Counted from the stretch's first letter, positions 22,111 through 34,103 are shown. The stretch is DNA of 64,000 nt from Kingdonia uniflora (GCA_014058105.1 JACGCM010002535.1:2666001-2730000), one strand, 5' to 3'. Notes: generated from the sequence alone by a model not told the origin. Program-made: numbers and translations.

Positions 22111-23396
22111 CTATCTACTATACTTTCGTTTGTATAGTATGAATAATTCCATTTTACATTGATCACTCAAGCTTTCAGACATCCTATCACCACATGAACT
22201 TTCACCACGCTCTGCAAGTCGCAGACGCATCAATTCTGGTACCCTCGAAGTAACAATTTGGCTTCCTTTATTAAGCTTGCTCTCAGTAAGAGTACTAATT
22301 TTTGACATAATACAATCCAGATACTCAGTCCGCACTAGCTGCATGTCACACTTCACACCATTAACAATCATGCTATCATAAACCGTGTCTCTTTCTTTTT
22401 CCAATCTCTTGAACTCGGACACAAAAAAGGAGAGCACCGCAGCCATTTATTTGTCATGGACGTCACTTTCCTCGAGCTTAACCTTGTCAAGTACGATGAG
22501 CTCTACAATCTTTCCCTTTGCCTCATTCAACATAACTTCCATTTTTACAATGATCTTCCATTTCCTGCTTTTTATTCACAGAAGCTTTATTACGTACTTC
22601 TATCACCATCATAAATTCGTCCATCTGTCCCAATATAGCCATTGATTCCTCAATAACGAACTGATTATGATTCCTCTCTCCAACCTCTACATTAAGATTT
22701 CGTTCAACTATCTCAAGATCCGCCTCCAATTTGTTCTTCGAGCTAATCAACTCCTAAATTTCCATTTGATACTCCAAAACATTTAACTCTAACACTTGGA
22801 CTGCATCCTCTAAACCCCCTATTTTAACCTAATGCTTTTTTGCTAACTCAGTCTGTTCATTGTAAACTTCCTCTATATCTTTTTCCCTAATACTAGCAGC
22901 ATAGCAAATTCCTCTAAACTTATGAGCATGCTCATTTGCCTTTCTCACGGCAGCTCGCATGCCAACTACTTTCGCTTCTAGTGTGCTTATCCGAACTTTC
23001 AAACATTTAATGCTGTATTCTTCTTTCTTTAACGTTGCCAACATCTCTGTCATTTTAATTCGCGCATGTATTAGTTCCGCCTCCTGCTGGTTTACTCTTT
23101 CTGAGATAGTACTTGTAAGACGTTGAGCTTTTTCAATGTCCAACTCCTTTTTCTTTACCACCTTCTTTAATTCTTCCACTTTCTCCTGCATAATGGCAAG
23201 TTCAGCCTCCTTACTTTTCAATTGTTTAGTCAAACGACCCACCATTCTTTGCTCTTCAGTCACCCTTACCTCCATTTTTTTCATTTAACTCAGTAGCCCT
23301 TTGTAGTGCTTCCCGATGAAAGTTTATATTAGTATTCAGTTTCTCGTTTAAAATGCGCAACACTTTACACTGACTTTGAACCTCTACCAGTTCCAC
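22111..23396 (-). pseudogene. RE3 antisense gene, coiled-coil and C-terminal part
   Basis: The minus-strand exon starts after a good acceptor (CTGTTGCTGCAG, boundary 23397/23396). It gives VELVEVQSQCKVLRILNEKL, then a long coiled coil (23284-22829, 151 aa, heptads rich in Glu/Lys/Leu), a second coiled piece (22750-22523), and the C-terminal domain 22446-22111 (111 aa) with FFVSEFKRLEKERDTVYDSM and YLDCI. The C-terminal domain matches RE2 (8790-8900) and RE1 (left edge). The N-terminal half is missing at the RE4 junction. There are two or three interruptions between pieces. Function unknown; likely oligomeric by coiled coil. Confidence 0.7.
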
Positions 23397-23665
23397 CTGC
23401 AGCAACAGTTAACTTTCACAAACGTTCATCAAAGCAGTCTACATATCACAGTTCATAATTTTACTCACAATAGTTGCGTATGATCGATCTTACGACAATA
23501 AAATACTTGTCTACAATCGATCTACATCTCAATTCATATTTATCACAAGCAGAACAAATTTACTTATTAACAAAACAATGAACAAATATCTAATGCATAT
23601 GCACGCTGTTGAACAACATAAATTCTTTACTTTTGCTCCCTCAAACTGTGAGAAGATTGCCGCGT

Positions 23666-24163
23666 TGTAGTAGCAAATTCTCCAGATTCGACAAGCGTAA
23701 GCCAGCAAAGCGTAGTCGAAGAAAGTCATACATGATCGAAGAAAGATAACATTCGAGAAGATATCTTTAGTCCTCGACCTACTAATGGTAGCCATTGTAC
23801 CTTGTCAAGAAAAGAGCTGTTAGAGATCCGTGAAGTTTGCCCTCTCCCCCAGGAATAGGAGACTATTTTTTTTTTTTTTGTAAATTGCCTGTATCTACTA
23901 TAAATTCAGGCAGAGAATAGATGATTCATGAACCAAGAATACGCAACTCTATCATCCTTTACCCCTTAAACTCTACAATTACTCCAAAAACTTGTAATAA
24001 CTTGCATCTTATAAAGATTTTACATCAAAATCATCCTCGAGGTCATGGTTTTCTCAGCCTTTACTGAGTTTTCCACGTAAGATCTTGTTTATCCAATCCT
24101 TATTACATTCTTCTTACAAATAAGTATTGGCGAAGATCCTTTTCTAGAAATCTTGCCACAACA
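23666..24163 (+). repeat. RE4 5' LTR (498 bp)
   Basis: Starts TGTAGTAGCA and ends GCCACAACA. TATA-like ACTATAAATTCAGG near 23897 is preceded by a T run. Hairpin element CATGG...CCACG at 24044-24077. It differs from its partner at 35154 by scattered substitutions, mostly transitions. Confidence 0.9.
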
Positions 24164-24165
24164 AT

Positions 24166-24183
24166 TGGCACCGTTTGTGGGAA
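24166..24183 (+). promoter_or_regulatory. RE4 primer-binding site
   Basis: TGGCACCGTTTGTGGGAA, 2 bp after the LTR end, one base different from RE2 and RE3. RE7 has lost the equivalent sequence. Confidence 0.8.
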
Positions 24184-24227
24184 ATACCATACTTTTTTTA
24201 TCACCACTGATTTAAGAACCGCCCAAT

Positions 24228-25440
24228 GACAAACATAAACCTAAGAAGATATTCTAGCACTGTAAGAGATTAAGAAATTAATCCCATAACAGGAACGGTC
24301 GATATACATGGTACACTACTTGAGGCTTAGAAAGAAATAGCTGCAGAAAAAACCTAAAGACTGGAGGATCAGTGTATCCACGCTCAAGCTCTTCAAACGG
24401 AGAGAGATGAACGATGGAAAGCCTTAAATCAACAGAGTCAAACATATCAAAAAGAAATGGAAAGACTGAGGAGAACATAAGATTGACTCACTGGCTGCCA
24501 GACGTCCTTTCCACTCGCCAGGTACGAGCATAGATCAAAAGCGATTCAACGCGATGATCAACCATGAGAAAACTAGCTACCCATGTTCGACACTTTAAAG
24601 CCGCAGTTGGTTTATATTTCAAACTCGACCACATGATTGTAGACTATTCAATATGAGCCTAAAGGAAGAGTCGCTCCGATGGTTCCATACTATCCAAGAG
24701 GCCTCCATCACCACGTTCAACCAGTTACAGCGTCTTTTTAAATCTAATTATGCGCATGCTAAAGAGCGAGAGATCACTGTCAATTCCTTATTTTTCTTTG
24801 AGCAGGGCACAAAAGATATATTAAAAAGCTTTTACAAACCTTTCTTTTTACAGGAAACAAGGAAAATTGGGAACTCAGACTCTAAAATCGTAGTTCCAAT
24901 ATTCACCTCCGCCCTGCACATCGACTCTAAAGTTCGAGAAGAGCTTACTCTGCACAAACCGAGAATAGTCACAGAAATGATTGATGTAGTTAACAATTAC
25001 ATCAAATTAAAATGATCAAAGAAAGAAAAGATGAAGAGCTCATCTGCCATTCATTCTCGAGAAACATCTTCGACCCCATCCCAACGAGCAGTAACTACTG
25101 AAGCACCCAAGCAATGCGACAGAAACATCGGCAACAATAAAGGAAGGGACGCTAAACCTGACAGACCAGTCCTTGTCCTGCCGCCAATGACAATGGCTCT
25201 CTTCGCTATCTTGCCAACGATAAAGGGAGAATAGTGTTATCGCGCACCACAAACTATTCCTGATCTCCCCAACAGACCTCTATGTCAGTATCACAATATG
25301 CATAGTCACGAAACTGACAACTGCTATGCCCTCATGTAAATCTTTCATCATATCCTATTAGTTGGAAGACTTCATAATTATGTCATCGACATCCAAAAGT
25401 TTCTCGAGAATAAAGCAAAAAATAAAGAAATTGAATAAAA
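24228..25440 (+). pseudogene. RE4 gag with internal deletion
   Basis: Starts MTNINLRRYSSTV at ATG 24228, parallel to RE7 gag (49543). The N-terminal coiled coil is interrupted by stops. Around 24585 about 385 bp present in RE7 (roughly 49885-50270) are absent, joining the N-terminus to a HVRHFKAAVGLYF segment. The core 24653-25015 (120 aa: MSLKEESLRW, TTFNQLQRLF, EITVNSLFFFEQG) ends at TGA 25013, at the same codon as RE7. A CQYHNMHSHETDNC zinc knuckle lies near 25288-25329. Defective gag. Confidence 0.8.
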
Positions 25441-25599
25441 TTAGGTCCAGGGGCAAGCTCGTCACTTGTAAATGATCGAGATTGAAAAAGGGAAGAAATG
25501 AAAACAAGATGATCGGGTTACATCTTGTTGTAAAATAACCTCCTCAGATAAATCAGTTAAACCTCTCCCAAGCTCAAGCAAATCAAAACGTCCTTACCA

Positions 25600-26090
25600 C
25601 ATTACCTTCGAGGACTGTGACACCAGCCACGTTAAATATCCTCATGATGACTCTCTCGTCATTATGCTCAAAGTCGGACAGGACTACCTATATACGCATT
25701 TCATCGATACCATAAATGCAACAGATGTATTGTTCAGAAGAACAATTGAAGTCCTAGGCCTCGCAGATTTTGTAAAAGCTTCAACAACACTAATCACCAA
25801 CTTCAATGGCTCGAAAAAATTAGCCACATGAGAAATTACTCTGCCAGTTCAGGCGGGATCAGAAACTGTATTCGCAAAATTCCTTATCATTGATGATGAG
25901 TCCAAATATTTGGGAATTTTGGGACGCAGTTGGTTACATTCAATCAAAGCAGTACCTTCTACTTATTATCTAGTATTATGTTTTCCAGCTGATCATGGAA
26001 TCTACAAAATTAAAGGTTGCCAATCAGTTGCACGAATGTACAAAAATACTACAACCAACCCTCATACAACAAAAGCTCTTAAGGCATAAA
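25600..26090 (+). pseudogene. RE4 aspartic protease
   Basis: Reads SLVIMLKVGQDYLYTHF and then I-D-T-I-N-A where D-T-G is expected (about 25704-25721), so the catalytic Gly is lost. This is followed by FRRTIEVLGL, the LGILGRSWLHSIKAVPSTYYL motif and GIYKIKGCQSVAR. Parallel to RE7 51320-51750. One stop (LAT-stop) in the middle. Confidence 0.7.
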
Positions 26091-26099
26091 AACTACAAC

Positions 26100-27520
26100 A
26101 AGATGAATCACTCATATTAGAGCAGCATGACACCGGGATGGTCGAATCTGTTGAACTCGATGGTATGGGATGTACAACCTTCATTGGCTCCAAGCTGTCA
26201 GCCGACTAAAAAGAAGCTTTGATCTAGCTACTTAAGAAAAACATCAACATATTTGCTTAGACTTTCCAAGAAATACCCGGTATCGACCCATCAATCGCTT
26301 ACCACCGACTTAACCTCCTTCTAGACAGTAAAGTTATCATTCAAAAATGATGGAATTTAGCTCTTCGCCTCCACAATGCAGTGAACGAAGAGATTGATAA
26401 ACTCCTTCGGGTAGGATTTATTCGGGAAGCTAAGTATCTAAAGTAGGTTTCTAATATCGTAGTAGTACCAAAGGAATATGGCAAGATCAGGGTTTGTGTT
26501 GACTTCACGGGACCCAACAATTTCACACCCAAGGACAGTTTTTCACTATCACTCATTCCACAACTTTTCAACTCTGTCGCAGGACACAAATTTTTTTCTA
26601 TGATAGATGCAGTCTCCGGTTACAACCAGGTTCCACTCGTTGAAGAAGATCAGGAAATAAAATCATTATTACCGAAAGAGGTCTCTACTTTTACACAGTA
26701 ATGCCTTTTGGTTTAATGAATATAAGAGTTACTTACCAGAGACTTGTGGCTAAAATGTTCAAAGATCATCTCAGCACAATTATGGAAGTCTATATCGATG
26801 ATATGATCTACAAAAGCTTGAAGTGATAAGATCACTCCAGCAATCTCCAAACCATCTTTGATATCCTTCGCAAATACCAGATGAAACTCAACCCAGAGAA
26901 ATGCCAATTTGGAGTCGTATCTGGTAAATTTCTGGGACATCTTGTCAACAAGAGAGGGATTGAAATCGATCAAGCACAAATCAAAGTGCTCATCGCGATG
27001 CCATCTCTACGAATAAAAAAAAAAGTCCAAATATTTATAGGCAAGATTGCCGCTCTTTACAGATTCATCTCAAAGTCATCTGATCGATGCAAAATTCTTT
27101 ACATCCTTCTTCGTGGTAGTCCCACTCCTCTTTCAAACAAACAATACAAGGAAATCATTTGAACTCCTGACTGTGAGTTAGCCTTCCAAGATCTTAAACG
27201 ATACTTGGGGTATCTTCCTATCATGAGTACTCCAGTTGATGGCGAATCACTTGCAATGTACTTATCCACAACTGAAGAATCAATTAGTCCCATTCTTATT
27301 CAAGAAGATGAAGGAGTAGATGAGCCAATCTACTTCATCAGCAAAACACTCATGCCTGCTGAAAAACGATACACAATAACAGAAAAACAGCTGCTCGCTT
27401 TGGTATACAGTTCTCAAAAAAATTATCCATACTTTCAAGCTCATCCCATCAAAATTATCACCAAGTACCCCCTCAAACTGGTACTCTCCAAAAAAAAATC
27501 TTGAAGAATCCAGCAATGGT
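26100..27520 (+). pseudogene. RE4 reverse transcriptase and first RNase H
   Basis: Contains IDPSIAYHRLN, EEIDKLLRVGFIREA, GKIRVCVDFTGPNN, SMIDAVSGYNQVPL, a frameshift near 26655, and an intact Y-I-D-D box at 26791-26802. TGA follows at 26824, at the same codon as in RE7. Then KCQFGVVSGKFLGHLVNKRG (26881-27162 open) and the first RNase H 27205-27504 with SISPILIQEDEG, YFISKTLMPAEKRYTITEK and LALVYSSQK. Enzymatically dead because of the breaks, though the RT active site is preserved. Confidence 0.85.
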
Positions 27521-27649
27521 CTGATTTCCTTGGCGAATATAATATTTCCTTCGAACCACAAATATCAGTCAAGTGACAAGCAGTGGCTGACTTTTTGGCA
27601 GACTTTCCAGTCGAGGACCCCGATTGGGAAGAACTCAAAGAAATCTTCA

Positions 27650-28085
27650 CAGATGATTCCATAACAGAGCCAGACACATGGTTCTAAAGTTCGGGCTGGC
27701 AACTTTTTATAAACGGATCTGCTGGACTACATGGTTCAGAGATTGGCATCGTCCTTGTTACACCTTTCAATCATCAAATCGTGAAAGCTATAAAACTGAA
27801 CTACTATACTACCAATAATCAGACCGAATATAAAGGAATCTTACACGGTCTCGATCTCGCACTCATACTCTGAGCGAAAGAATTTATAGTATAGGTCGAT
27901 TCTTTACTCGTGGCAAATCATTACAACAAGACATTTAAAATAATGGAAAAATGGTTGATTATGTAGCTCTAGTCGAAGAAAAGATGTAAAAATTCATATA
28001 CGTAACAATCTCTTACTTACCTCGACAAGAAAATTGACATGCCGACGTATTATCTTACATCGCTGCCATGCTAGGGGACAGTGAA
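27650..28085 (+). pseudogene. RE4 second RNase H domain
   Basis: FINGSAGLHGS near 27709 (the D of TDGSAG is Asn), NNQTEYKGILHGLDL near 27809-27853, a stop, then a frameshifted LVANHYN and SYLPRQEN-HADVLSYIAAMLG up to 28076. Same order and phrases as RE7 53370-53775. Confidence 0.7.
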
Positions 28086-28094
28086 AAAATATCA

Positions 28095-29414
28095 TTAGAA
28101 ATTGAAATTATCGAGTATTCCAGTCTCGATATACAGTCAATACTACAGATCACCATTGCTGAAGATGAAGACCCTGAGGACTGGCGAAGGCCATTCTATG
28201 CATACCTTAACTCCAACATCCTCCCCAGTAACAAAGAAGAAGCTCGATCACTTTTGGCCAAGTACCCCAGATTCACCGTCCTAGATCACATCATATATCA
28301 TATTACAGGAGGGGGACTACTTACCGAATGCATCTCATAGAAACAAGCTCAGATCAAAATCAGAGAACTTCACAAAGGTATTTGTGGTGCACATGTTTCA
28401 GGAAGATCATTAGCCCAACAAGCATTCGCGCAAGGGTTATACTAGCCCAAGATGAGACAGGATTGCGAAGACTTTGTGCGTAAATGCTACAAATGCCAAA
28501 TCCACGCTCAAGACATCAAAAGTCCAGCCCTCGACTTGTATATTAGCAATGTCCTTGGTCATCCAAACGATGGAGAATCGACATCATTGGTCCTTTCCAT
28601 CTAGCATCGGGAAACCAAAAATTTATCCTAGTCGCCACTGATTACTTCACAAAATGGGTTGAAGCAGTTCCTCTTTGCCATACCGATGAAAATGAGGTCA
28701 TCAAGTTCCTTTGGGAGCACATCATCACCAGGTTTGGCTGCCCACATATGATACGCTCCGATAATGGCAAGCAATTTATTAGTGCAAAAGTGCTTTCTTT
28801 CTACCACAAATACAAAATCCAGCTATCCACATTTACACCATACTATCCTCAAGGCAACGAACAAGCTGAAGCTATCAAAAAAAACATCAAATTTGGTTTA
28901 TGCAAACGTCTCGATGACAAGAAGGGAAGATGGGTAGATAAACTACTCAGTTTTCTCTAGGCCTACCGAACCACTCCTTGAGTTTTAATAGGCTACACTC
29001 CATTCATGATGGCTTTTGGTACCGAAGCAGTCATACCTTCAGACCTTGATCTACCAAGTACTCGACAGAAAATTCCAGATGCAGATAATGAACTCGGTCT
29101 CCTTTACAGCCTCAATTGGATAGAGGAATCCCACGATAAGGCCATTGCAAATTTGGGACGATACCATGACACATTGAAAAGAGCATATAACAAAAAAAGT
29201 TTGAAAATGGAAATTTGGTATTGGAGACCTTGTCATATGACGGATCCAAGATAGTACTCAGCCTAAAAATTCTTGAAAGTTATCAAATAACTGGGAAGGG
29301 CCATACATTCTCAGCGACAAAAGAGATAGTGAAACTTATTGGTTGATGTCTGAAGATGAAATACAGCTCGAATATTCATGGAATACTGCCCATCTGAAAC
29401 TGTTTTACAGATAA
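28095..29414 (+). pseudogene. RE4 integrase and preceding linker
   Basis: The linker 28095-28340 (DEDPEDWRRPFYAYL) leads into a zinc part with LHKGICGAHVSGRS and CYKCQIHA. A TAG replaces the usual Trp at 28443. The core is frameshifted near 28555 and carries VATDYFTKWVEAVPL, MIRSDNGKQF (second Asp, 28760) and EQAEAIKKN (Glu codon 28868). Then FMMAFGTEAVIPSDLDLPSTR and a degraded C-terminus ending LFYR-TAA at 29414. The DDE residues that can be read are all present. Confidence 0.8.
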
Positions 29415-29477
29415 CAAACTGTAACCATTTTCATCGATTCAAATAAACAAATTTTACTGTTAGTTTACATCCTTATA

Positions 29478-29712
29478 ATTTTGATTTGATTTCGACCCAT
29501 ACTTGACAAGTATGCAGCAGACAAACAAAATCCAAACTATCTTTGATTTGATCTCGATCCATACTTAACATGTATGTATCAGAAAAACAAAATCCTTACT
29601 ATTTTTTATTTGATCTTGATCCATACTTGACAAGTATGCATCAGACAAACAAAATCCTTACTATTTTTATTCAGTCTCGATCAATACTTAACAAGTATGC
29701 ATCCAGACTATC
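29478..29712 (+). repeat. RE4 61-bp tandem repeat, about 4 copies
   Basis: Units are marked by GATC(T/C)CGATCCATACTTGACAAG-type blocks at about 29490, 29551, 29613 and 29673. Each contains the hairpin CATACTT-GAC-AAGTATG or a mutated form. The homologous array in RE7 has 9-10 units of exactly 60 bp, and flanking sequence is homologous, so copy number changed after the two copies split. Confidence 0.9.
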
Positions 29713-30224
29713 ATTCAATTTTATGCAAACACTATCCCACTACAGGATATTCTACTTTGCATTCCTTACTTATTAAACAACCTCTAACAGAGCTATTGTT
29801 TCTCTCAAATCTAAATCCAGATACCCATCTAAGGATACACATCTGGTCCTCATTCTCATTACTTGCTATTTCATGGCCATTTTTCAATTATCACGCAAAC
29901 AAGCGTTCCTTACTTATCTGCAGCAATCTACAGTCCCATTCGACAATATCACTTTGTCGAATCTACTACTTAACATTATTTACAAAACACGTGCAAAAAA
30001 ATTTCACAAATAATTTTTTTCCAAAATACAAATATTCATCGCATACTACATGATTAAATTATTTTGCTCCCACCGACCATTTTTACATACTTTCACCAAA
30101 ATAATACTGATTACACAAATATTTTACATTACAGAAGGATATTTTACTTCATTAACATTTAAATCACCTTCGGGTACCTGCAGATCTGCTAACTCCCCAA
30201 GGCGCACATTATCAGCTTCCATCA
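29713..30224. other. RE4 3' region, no gene seen
   Basis: AT-rich sequence between the tandem array and the antisense gene, alignable with RE7 55740-56160 (shared TTACAGGATATTCTACTT, and CAAACAAGCGTT). No ORF of substance. Confidence 0.5.
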
Positions 30225-31402
30225 TCACCACATCATCGATGTTTTCTTTCTCCACATGTACTTTGGGAGTATCTGGACCTCATCTTCTGAGCAATCATCG
30301 AAGAAAACACCACCACTCTTCACCAACCCCTTGAAAAACTTTTTTCTCGCCTCCAACTCCTTGTACTGTCCGACAATATGGTCCCTCACTTCCCTATATT
30401 TTTTTAATTTTTCTGGATTCATCTGAACCCTTACCTCATCGAGAAACCTACCTTGTTCTAGCTCCATCACCCTCCACGCTTCGACAACCTTCTCCCTCAC
30501 ATATTTCTTGAAGTTTACTTACTGTAGACCCAAAGCCTCCATTTTTTCTTTCTCCAATATTTTCTTCGCTTCGCGAAGCGCCGCATTCCTCGCTTTCCTT
30601 CTCCGCGATCAAATTTTTCTCTATATTTTTAAATGCGGCAAGCTGATTTGCCAGATCACCACTTCCAACTATGCGGTCTATGGCAATAGTCACCAACTTC
30701 TTGATCTGCAACAAAGTCATAAATTGGGTATTCGAACGACCTACCAATTTTTTCAACCGAATCAAAGTAGTAAAATTTCTCACCTTCGACATGTTTCGCT
30801 GACCCTCACAAAGAAACGCATTCAAATTCTCAATACCAACCAAACAATCCTCCATCTTCAGCGCGTCCATACCAGACGTATATAACTCCATGGTCTTCTG
30901 AACCTCAGCCTCAAACTCTTCGGCGTCTCACCACTACCCCTCTTCTTTGGGAGTCCACTCCCTGTACCACGTGGAGGACGCCCATCCCCCACAATAACAA
31001 GTTTGACAGTACCAACAGCCTTCTCCATTGTCTACTGTCGAGTATTCCTCTTGTGGGAAAGCAGCGGGGGGACAACAGGGATTGCCACCCTTTTTTTCTT
31101 ATTCCTTCCCAGAGATTCTTTTAGCATGGCATCTATCTATGTATCAGTATTATACCCAGCCAAGGAAATATTTTCTAGTGGCAAGCTAGCCTTTGCAGCC
31201 CTCTTGTTCTTCGCCGACATCTTTTCATTGATAACTGTTACCTCAACACCTTTGGTCCTCGACCTCTTTAACCCAGCCTCTTGGAACAGGGTGCTCATAC
31301 GATCTTGATTGATTACAAGGTTATCAATCCGCCTAAAGAATCTTCTTCTGATCTTGTACAATTTTTCTTGTACTTCAGATTTCTTCCTCACTTCCTTCAA
31401 AG
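30225..31402 (-). pseudogene. RE4 antisense gene, linker and C-terminal helical part
   Basis: The minus-strand exon begins after the acceptor TTTGTGTTTACAG (31403). It has [19 protein letters not shown], then a very basic segment with [26 protein letters not shown], repeated almost exactly in RE7 (57440-57200). After frameshifts come 30891-30448 ([20 protein letters not shown]) and 30500-30225 ([15 protein letters not shown]). In RE7 the same parts lie at 56854-56576 and 56418-56164. The basic, disordered middle and helical end suggest a nucleic-acid or scaffold role, but that is a guess. Confidence 0.65.
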
Positions 31403-31481
31403 CTGTAAACACAAAAACAACAGCAGTATTAAAAATACAGATTTAACACGAGTCAACATCCAACTTAAATATTTACGTTAC
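31403..31481 (-). other. Predicted 79-bp intron 1 of RE4 antisense gene
   Basis: On the minus strand donor G/GTAACG at 31481 and acceptor TTTGTGTTTACAG ending at 31403. RE7 has a homologous intron (57534-57447) whose acceptor AG is mutated to AA. Confidence 0.6.
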
Positions 31482-32300
31482 CTAGCCACAAACCTAGATG
31501 AAATTCTTTTCCTTTTAGTGACTCCCCAGGGTTTTTCTGGTCAAACTCATAGTTACAAACACAAGTAGACGTTCATCGGTGTATTGGACTCCAGTTGACA
31601 CCAAGTAATAAAACACCGGCCTCTTCAAAAGCCTCGCCAAGTACCGATAACCTAATTTATGCGGATTCGACTTGAGCATGTAATACACACACAAATCATC
31701 GACAATTATCAACTCCTCTCCCCTCGTCTTAAGTATACCATTTATCGCCCCACATACCCTAAACAAATCTTATGCATTAGGATTGAACTGACTTGGTGCT
31801 ACATCCAAAAAGTTCATCAACTTTTTCTGGTCAGCTCTAAGGGGAAGTTTCAACCCATTCTTAATATGTTCTTGATGAACCAGAATCCCATTTAGGGGTA
31901 TTTCCAGGTCAATCATTTCATACTAATACTCTTCTAACCTTATATCCCCCAGAATACCGTACTTCTTCTTGAAACTTGGTATTTCTTTTGTCTCTGCACC
32001 CTCCCCATAATAGGCTTCCTTACCCTCCTCCACATCCTCCTCCCCATCACCGCTACCTTCTCAATCACTAGCTTGAGGCTCGTGATCCACATCCGTTTCG
32101 GTAGCTTCCTCCTCTGATAGTTCGAGAACACTTGGTGCCACCCTATACTGGTCTGTACTAGCTATGTCTACACTACTCGACCCTACCCTATATCTGCCTC
32201 CCAACTGTTGTACAGAGGTCCTTACATCAATCATCAGGGGCACAATATATTCAAAATTTGCGTATATATCTTTCTCATCATTTTGAATTGATTCAACCAT
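31482..32300 (-). pseudogene. RE4 antisense gene, PF04195-like N-terminal exon
   Basis: Met 32300 follows an acceptor-like TGATTTACAG and starts MVESIQNDEKDIY. The 80-codon acidic N-terminus ends at TGA 32061, a stop also present at the same place in RE7. Reading continues in frame: IRLEEY, then [15 protein letters not shown] and [37 protein letters not shown] and [14 protein letters not shown]. This QFNPNx...VC...[11 protein letters not shown] pattern resembles PF04195 (from memory). About three stops interrupt the frame. Function unknown. Confidence 0.7.
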
Positions 32301-33202
32301 TTTAAAGAACCTGTAAATCAGATTCTATATTTTTTACAAAGTTAGTATCTATCATATCCGATACATATATATGTTTATAAGTTTATATATTCATCTTCAT
32401 ATAGTTCTCGAGATTGCTCTCTAACACATCATTCTTAATTACTATCTGCTGCAATACTTACAATTTGATTTCATAATGCAGTTCTCGATACACTTATATG
32501 ACTTCTTTCTTATATCATATACATTGTTTACTGCATATATTCAATTCTCGATGATTTTTTATTATTCAAATTAAAAGCATCGATAATTCATTAAATCTGT
32601 GCTTGTCTCACTTTCAGGTTAGCAGAAGTTCTCGAAGAAACTTGAACGGTTTCCCACCAAAACCACTAATATTTCAAAAATGAATATCGCCGTTACCAAT
32701 AAAAATTCCAGCAATATCAAACCTACTTTTACATTAAATCCCAACCGGTCCCCTACGATTACGACATCCCCACTACGCCACAAATAACTCTCCCTCCACC
32801 CCTCACCACCAATTACACACATCTCTCACACCAAATTCCTTTTATTAACCACTGCAACGCCATTACCATAGGAGAGACACTGTACACATCCGTCAACCAA
32901 CCTCTGGAAACCAAACCCTAACCCCGATTATCACCAACTATAATCCTCCTCACCATAAATAACTTCCTTCTACATTTATACTACATTTATCTGTACAACC
33001 ACAATTATAATAACATCAAAACAAAAAATGCAAGTACGATAATCACAATTACTAACCTTGTAACTTTGCTTCCCCTGTATCCCTCTCTCTATCCCTCCTT
33101 GCTCATTTAATCAACATGGCAATCTTCTCCTTCCCAATTGTTGGCAACGATCCAAGTGATGAGCACAATGAATTCGCACTGGACAACCTTTTTTATGAGT
33201 TT
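32301..33202 (-). other. Putative leader or intron region of RE4 antisense gene
   Basis: AT-rich, no minus-strand ORF. It ends at the acceptor before Met 32300. By analogy with RE6, which has a clear leader intron (44973-45282), this region may hold a 5' leader exon, with a TATA-like TAGTATAAATGTAG near 32980 and a donor-like AAG/GTTAGT near 33060, both on the minus strand. Weak evidence. Confidence 0.3.
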
Positions 33203-33501
33203 CTAAAATATGAACAGTCGCCTACCCCAGAACTATTTATAGATTCCACGCAACAGTTCATCATCCCACCTCCCGACCGTTCGAGTACTCGAACATAATG
33301 CCTTACACGTCTCTTCTCGATGTCTTTGACACTTTTCTTTCTGAATGCCAATAAACTTCTATACTACACCTCCAAACCTTCCATGTCTCGAAGTACTTCC
33401 TCCGAGACATCCATCTTCAGCAGTGCATACCCTATTTTCTCGAACAAATACCGTACATCATTCTCTTTATACTTCAAAATTTTACCCAAACACCATGCCA
33501 T
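33203..33501 (-). pseudogene. RE4 antisense ORF, helical small protein (homolog of RE7 59270-59602)
   Basis: Starts MAWCLGKILKYKENDV at 33501 and aligns with the RE7 ORF from 59602 (MARC...GEIMKYKEIDVY). Both have an EE[VI]L-x-DMEELE segment, then a basic stretch (SVKDIEKRRVRHY versus SIEESQKRMRKRY) and an ERS-x(3)-MN motif. A stop lies after GLEV. The RE7 copy is open to the end, so this was a real gene. Unknown function. Confidence 0.55.
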
Positions 33502-33856
33502 AATTCATTAGCCTCATCCCCTCTCAATTTCTATTTAATCTACAAGCCCCTGTATTTTGGGCCTACATTTGTTAAACTCCCCAATTCAAATTTTAATCGA
33601 CACAAATAACGTTACTAAGTCATTCTTACATTTCAACATTTTCCAACTCAAAATTCATTCGACAAAAAAAAAAAAAAACTTTGATAATTTATTATAACAT
33701 CTAACTTAATTTTCATTATCATATTAGTAGCAATTCAACCATTACATGTCTTTTTCCAGAATCATCACATTACAAACCCCTAGCTGTAGTATCATGTTCT
33801 CTCTTCACCAACTTCTTCGTGCGAGTCTACATAAAACTAACACGCTCAGGAGGAGT

Positions 33857-34066
33857 TTAATATTGCAATTGGCAGCGAAACATAAAATCCTCCTCAGTGT
33901 ATTTGGCCTCTGCCTCGCTCATACCATTATAATCAGGTTCTACAGGATCCTCCAAGTAAATATTGATATTCTGATGGAGTCCGATATACTTACCATATCT
34001 TTCCCAATACTTCGTTTGCATACGACTGTATACCTCATTACGTGCCTGCGATCTTGTCTTCACCAT
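33857..34066 (-). CDS. RE4 small antisense ORF (conserved basic N-terminus)
   Basis: About 69 codons starting [17 protein letters not shown]; an in-frame Met lies further upstream at 34081, but 34066 is the one conserved in RE7 (MMRTRAQSRDG at 60181). The basic start is followed by [10 protein letters not shown] and an acidic end with [19 protein letters not shown] weak TATA (GTATTATAAGC, 34104-34121) lies about 45 bp upstream. The same protein occurs in RE1 (5848-6150). Function unknown. Confidence 0.55.
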   Translation of the reverse strand: MVKTRSQARNEVYSRMQTKYWERYGKYIGLHQNINIYLEDPVEPDYNGMSEAEAKYTEEDFMFRCQLQY

Positions 34067-34103
34067 TTCTTCAAACCACAATGACTCTCATTCAAAAAAT
34101 AAG

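Larger units (their letters stand above)
15357..23665 (+). mobile_element. RE3: plus-strand Tat-like element, cut at both ends
   Basis: Contains a truncated 5' LTR, primer-binding site, gag, PR, RT, first RNase H, second RNase H, integrase (to 21403), two tandem arrays and the C-terminal half of an antisense gene (to 23396). The left end is cut by RE2, and the right end stops at the RE4 5' LTR inside the antisense gene's intron-like sequence. Whether it continues as RE3b right of RE4 is doubtful, because RE3b carries its own copy of the same C-terminal domain. Confidence 0.8.
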
